IMG/VR virus record: IMGVR_UViG_3300009161_000291
Span: 1 to 20,648 of that record
Reading direction: 5' to 3' (one strand)
Origin: a virus
Length of the DNA stretch: 20,648 nt
In this document: in pieces, positions 20,372 to 20,648 of the stretch
Layout of the letters: each line of letters starts with the position of its first letter
Position numbering within the stretch: the first letter of the stretch is position 1
Notes under the pieces: generated by a model
Told to the model about the DNA's origin: nothing
The model's database searches: none
The model's input: the letters and a program-made list of their open reading frames with translations, nothing else
Translations under genes and position numbers: made by a program

Positions 20372-20648
20372 TTATTGGTCGATGGGTGGCGCTTCTGCCA
20401 GCAATGGCTCGACAAAGTGCCACGGATAGCACGCCGTTCCATGCTGCTCTGATACGGATTTAATCTCCAAGTAAATCCCGTCCAGATTCTTTTTCATAAA
20501 CATATGCAGGGTAATCATCCCGCTTACGGCTTCGACAGTTTGGCGTAACTTATTGGCGGCTTCCTCGTCGTTGAGAAAGTCGGCAAACTTGCCAATCATC
20601 GCCCATGCTTCCTGCGGCCACATACGCTCATAGGCTAGGTAGTCGCCA
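20372..20648 (-). CDS. Hypothetical protein, N-terminus cut by right edge
   Basis: The frame is open from the right edge to a TAA at 20372-20374 on the minus strand. An ATG at 20623 exists, but codons before it are also open (reading DYLAYER), so the gene probably starts beyond the window. The visible part, about 91 residues, is a soluble helical protein with Trp/Met-rich segment MWPQEAWAMIGKFADFLNDE and later YLEIKSVSEQHGTACYPWHF. I do not recognise the family. It is followed after 17 nt by the winged-helix-like gene on the same strand, so the two probably share a transcript. Confidence 0.6.
   Translation of the reverse strand, partial: GDYLAYERMWPQEAWAMIGKFADFLNDEEAANKLRQTVEAVSGMITLHMFMKKNLDGIYLEIKSVSEQHGTACYPWHFVEPLLAEAPPIDQ

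Noticed and set aside
20355-20432. Longer start for the minus-strand winged-helix-like gene
   Set aside because: It would overlap the neighbouring gene and lacks a strong ribosome binding site, whereas 20354 follows AGGAGGA.
1-20648. Signs of a temperate lifestyle or a prophage
   Set aside because: No integrase, excisionase, repressor or attachment site is visible; the window covers only late genes, so lifestyle remains undecided.

Overview
The window is a late-gene block of a tailed double-stranded DNA bacteriophage, most likely a short-tailed (podovirus-type) virus of a Gram-negative host. The short-tail call rests on a P22 gp4-like head-tail adaptor, a P22 gp10-like tail hub, three large consecutive proteins with ejection-protein character, and no tail sheath, tube or long tape-measure gene. 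The Gram-negative call rests on a complete Rz/Rz1 spanin pair beside a GH19 endolysin. The major capsid protein belongs to the N4-gp56 family, so the virion combines an N4-gp56-type head with P22-type tail parts. No integrase, repressor, transposase, tRNA gene or CRISPR array is visible. The host cannot be named from this sequence; a proteobacterium is the reasonable guess.

Layout. Positions 1-2207 hold four beta-rich or repetitive virion-type genes lying upstream of the head genes: a fragment cut by the left edge, a 184-aa protein, a protein with a carboxypeptidase-regulatory-like fold, and one with 22-residue repeats plus a coiled-coil tail. Positions 2234-5584 are the head module: a small helical protein, a scaffold-like protein, the major capsid protein, a small beta-rich candidate decoration protein and two short acidic or polar proteins. 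Two RNA hairpins flank the candidate decoration gene. Positions 5587-7164 encode a two-domain enzyme, a SAM methyltransferase joined to a GT9-type glycosyltransferase, the most unusual gene of the set. Positions 7161-12345 are the tail module (adaptor, free-standing HNH nuclease, fibre or appendage protein, unknown protein, gp10-like hub, small beta-rich appendage protein). Positions 12351-18004 are three candidate ejection proteins of 517, 584 and 783 residues.

Positions 18014-20083 form the lysis cassette: a one-TM holin candidate, endolysin, a second HNH nuclease, Rz, and Rz1 nested inside Rz. A good sigma70-like promoter sits directly against the endolysin start codon. After 20083 transcription turns around: a small winged-helix-like protein and a truncated gene at the right edge lie on the minus strand, so the end of the late operon is near 20083.

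How it works together: the plus-strand genes are packed tightly, often with 1-16 nt overlaps and non-ATG starts, which fits one or a few long late transcripts with translational coupling. The two HNH genes sit between functional modules without breaking any neighbour, as free-standing homing-type endonucleases usually do. All product calls come from reading the translated sequence; no database search was run.
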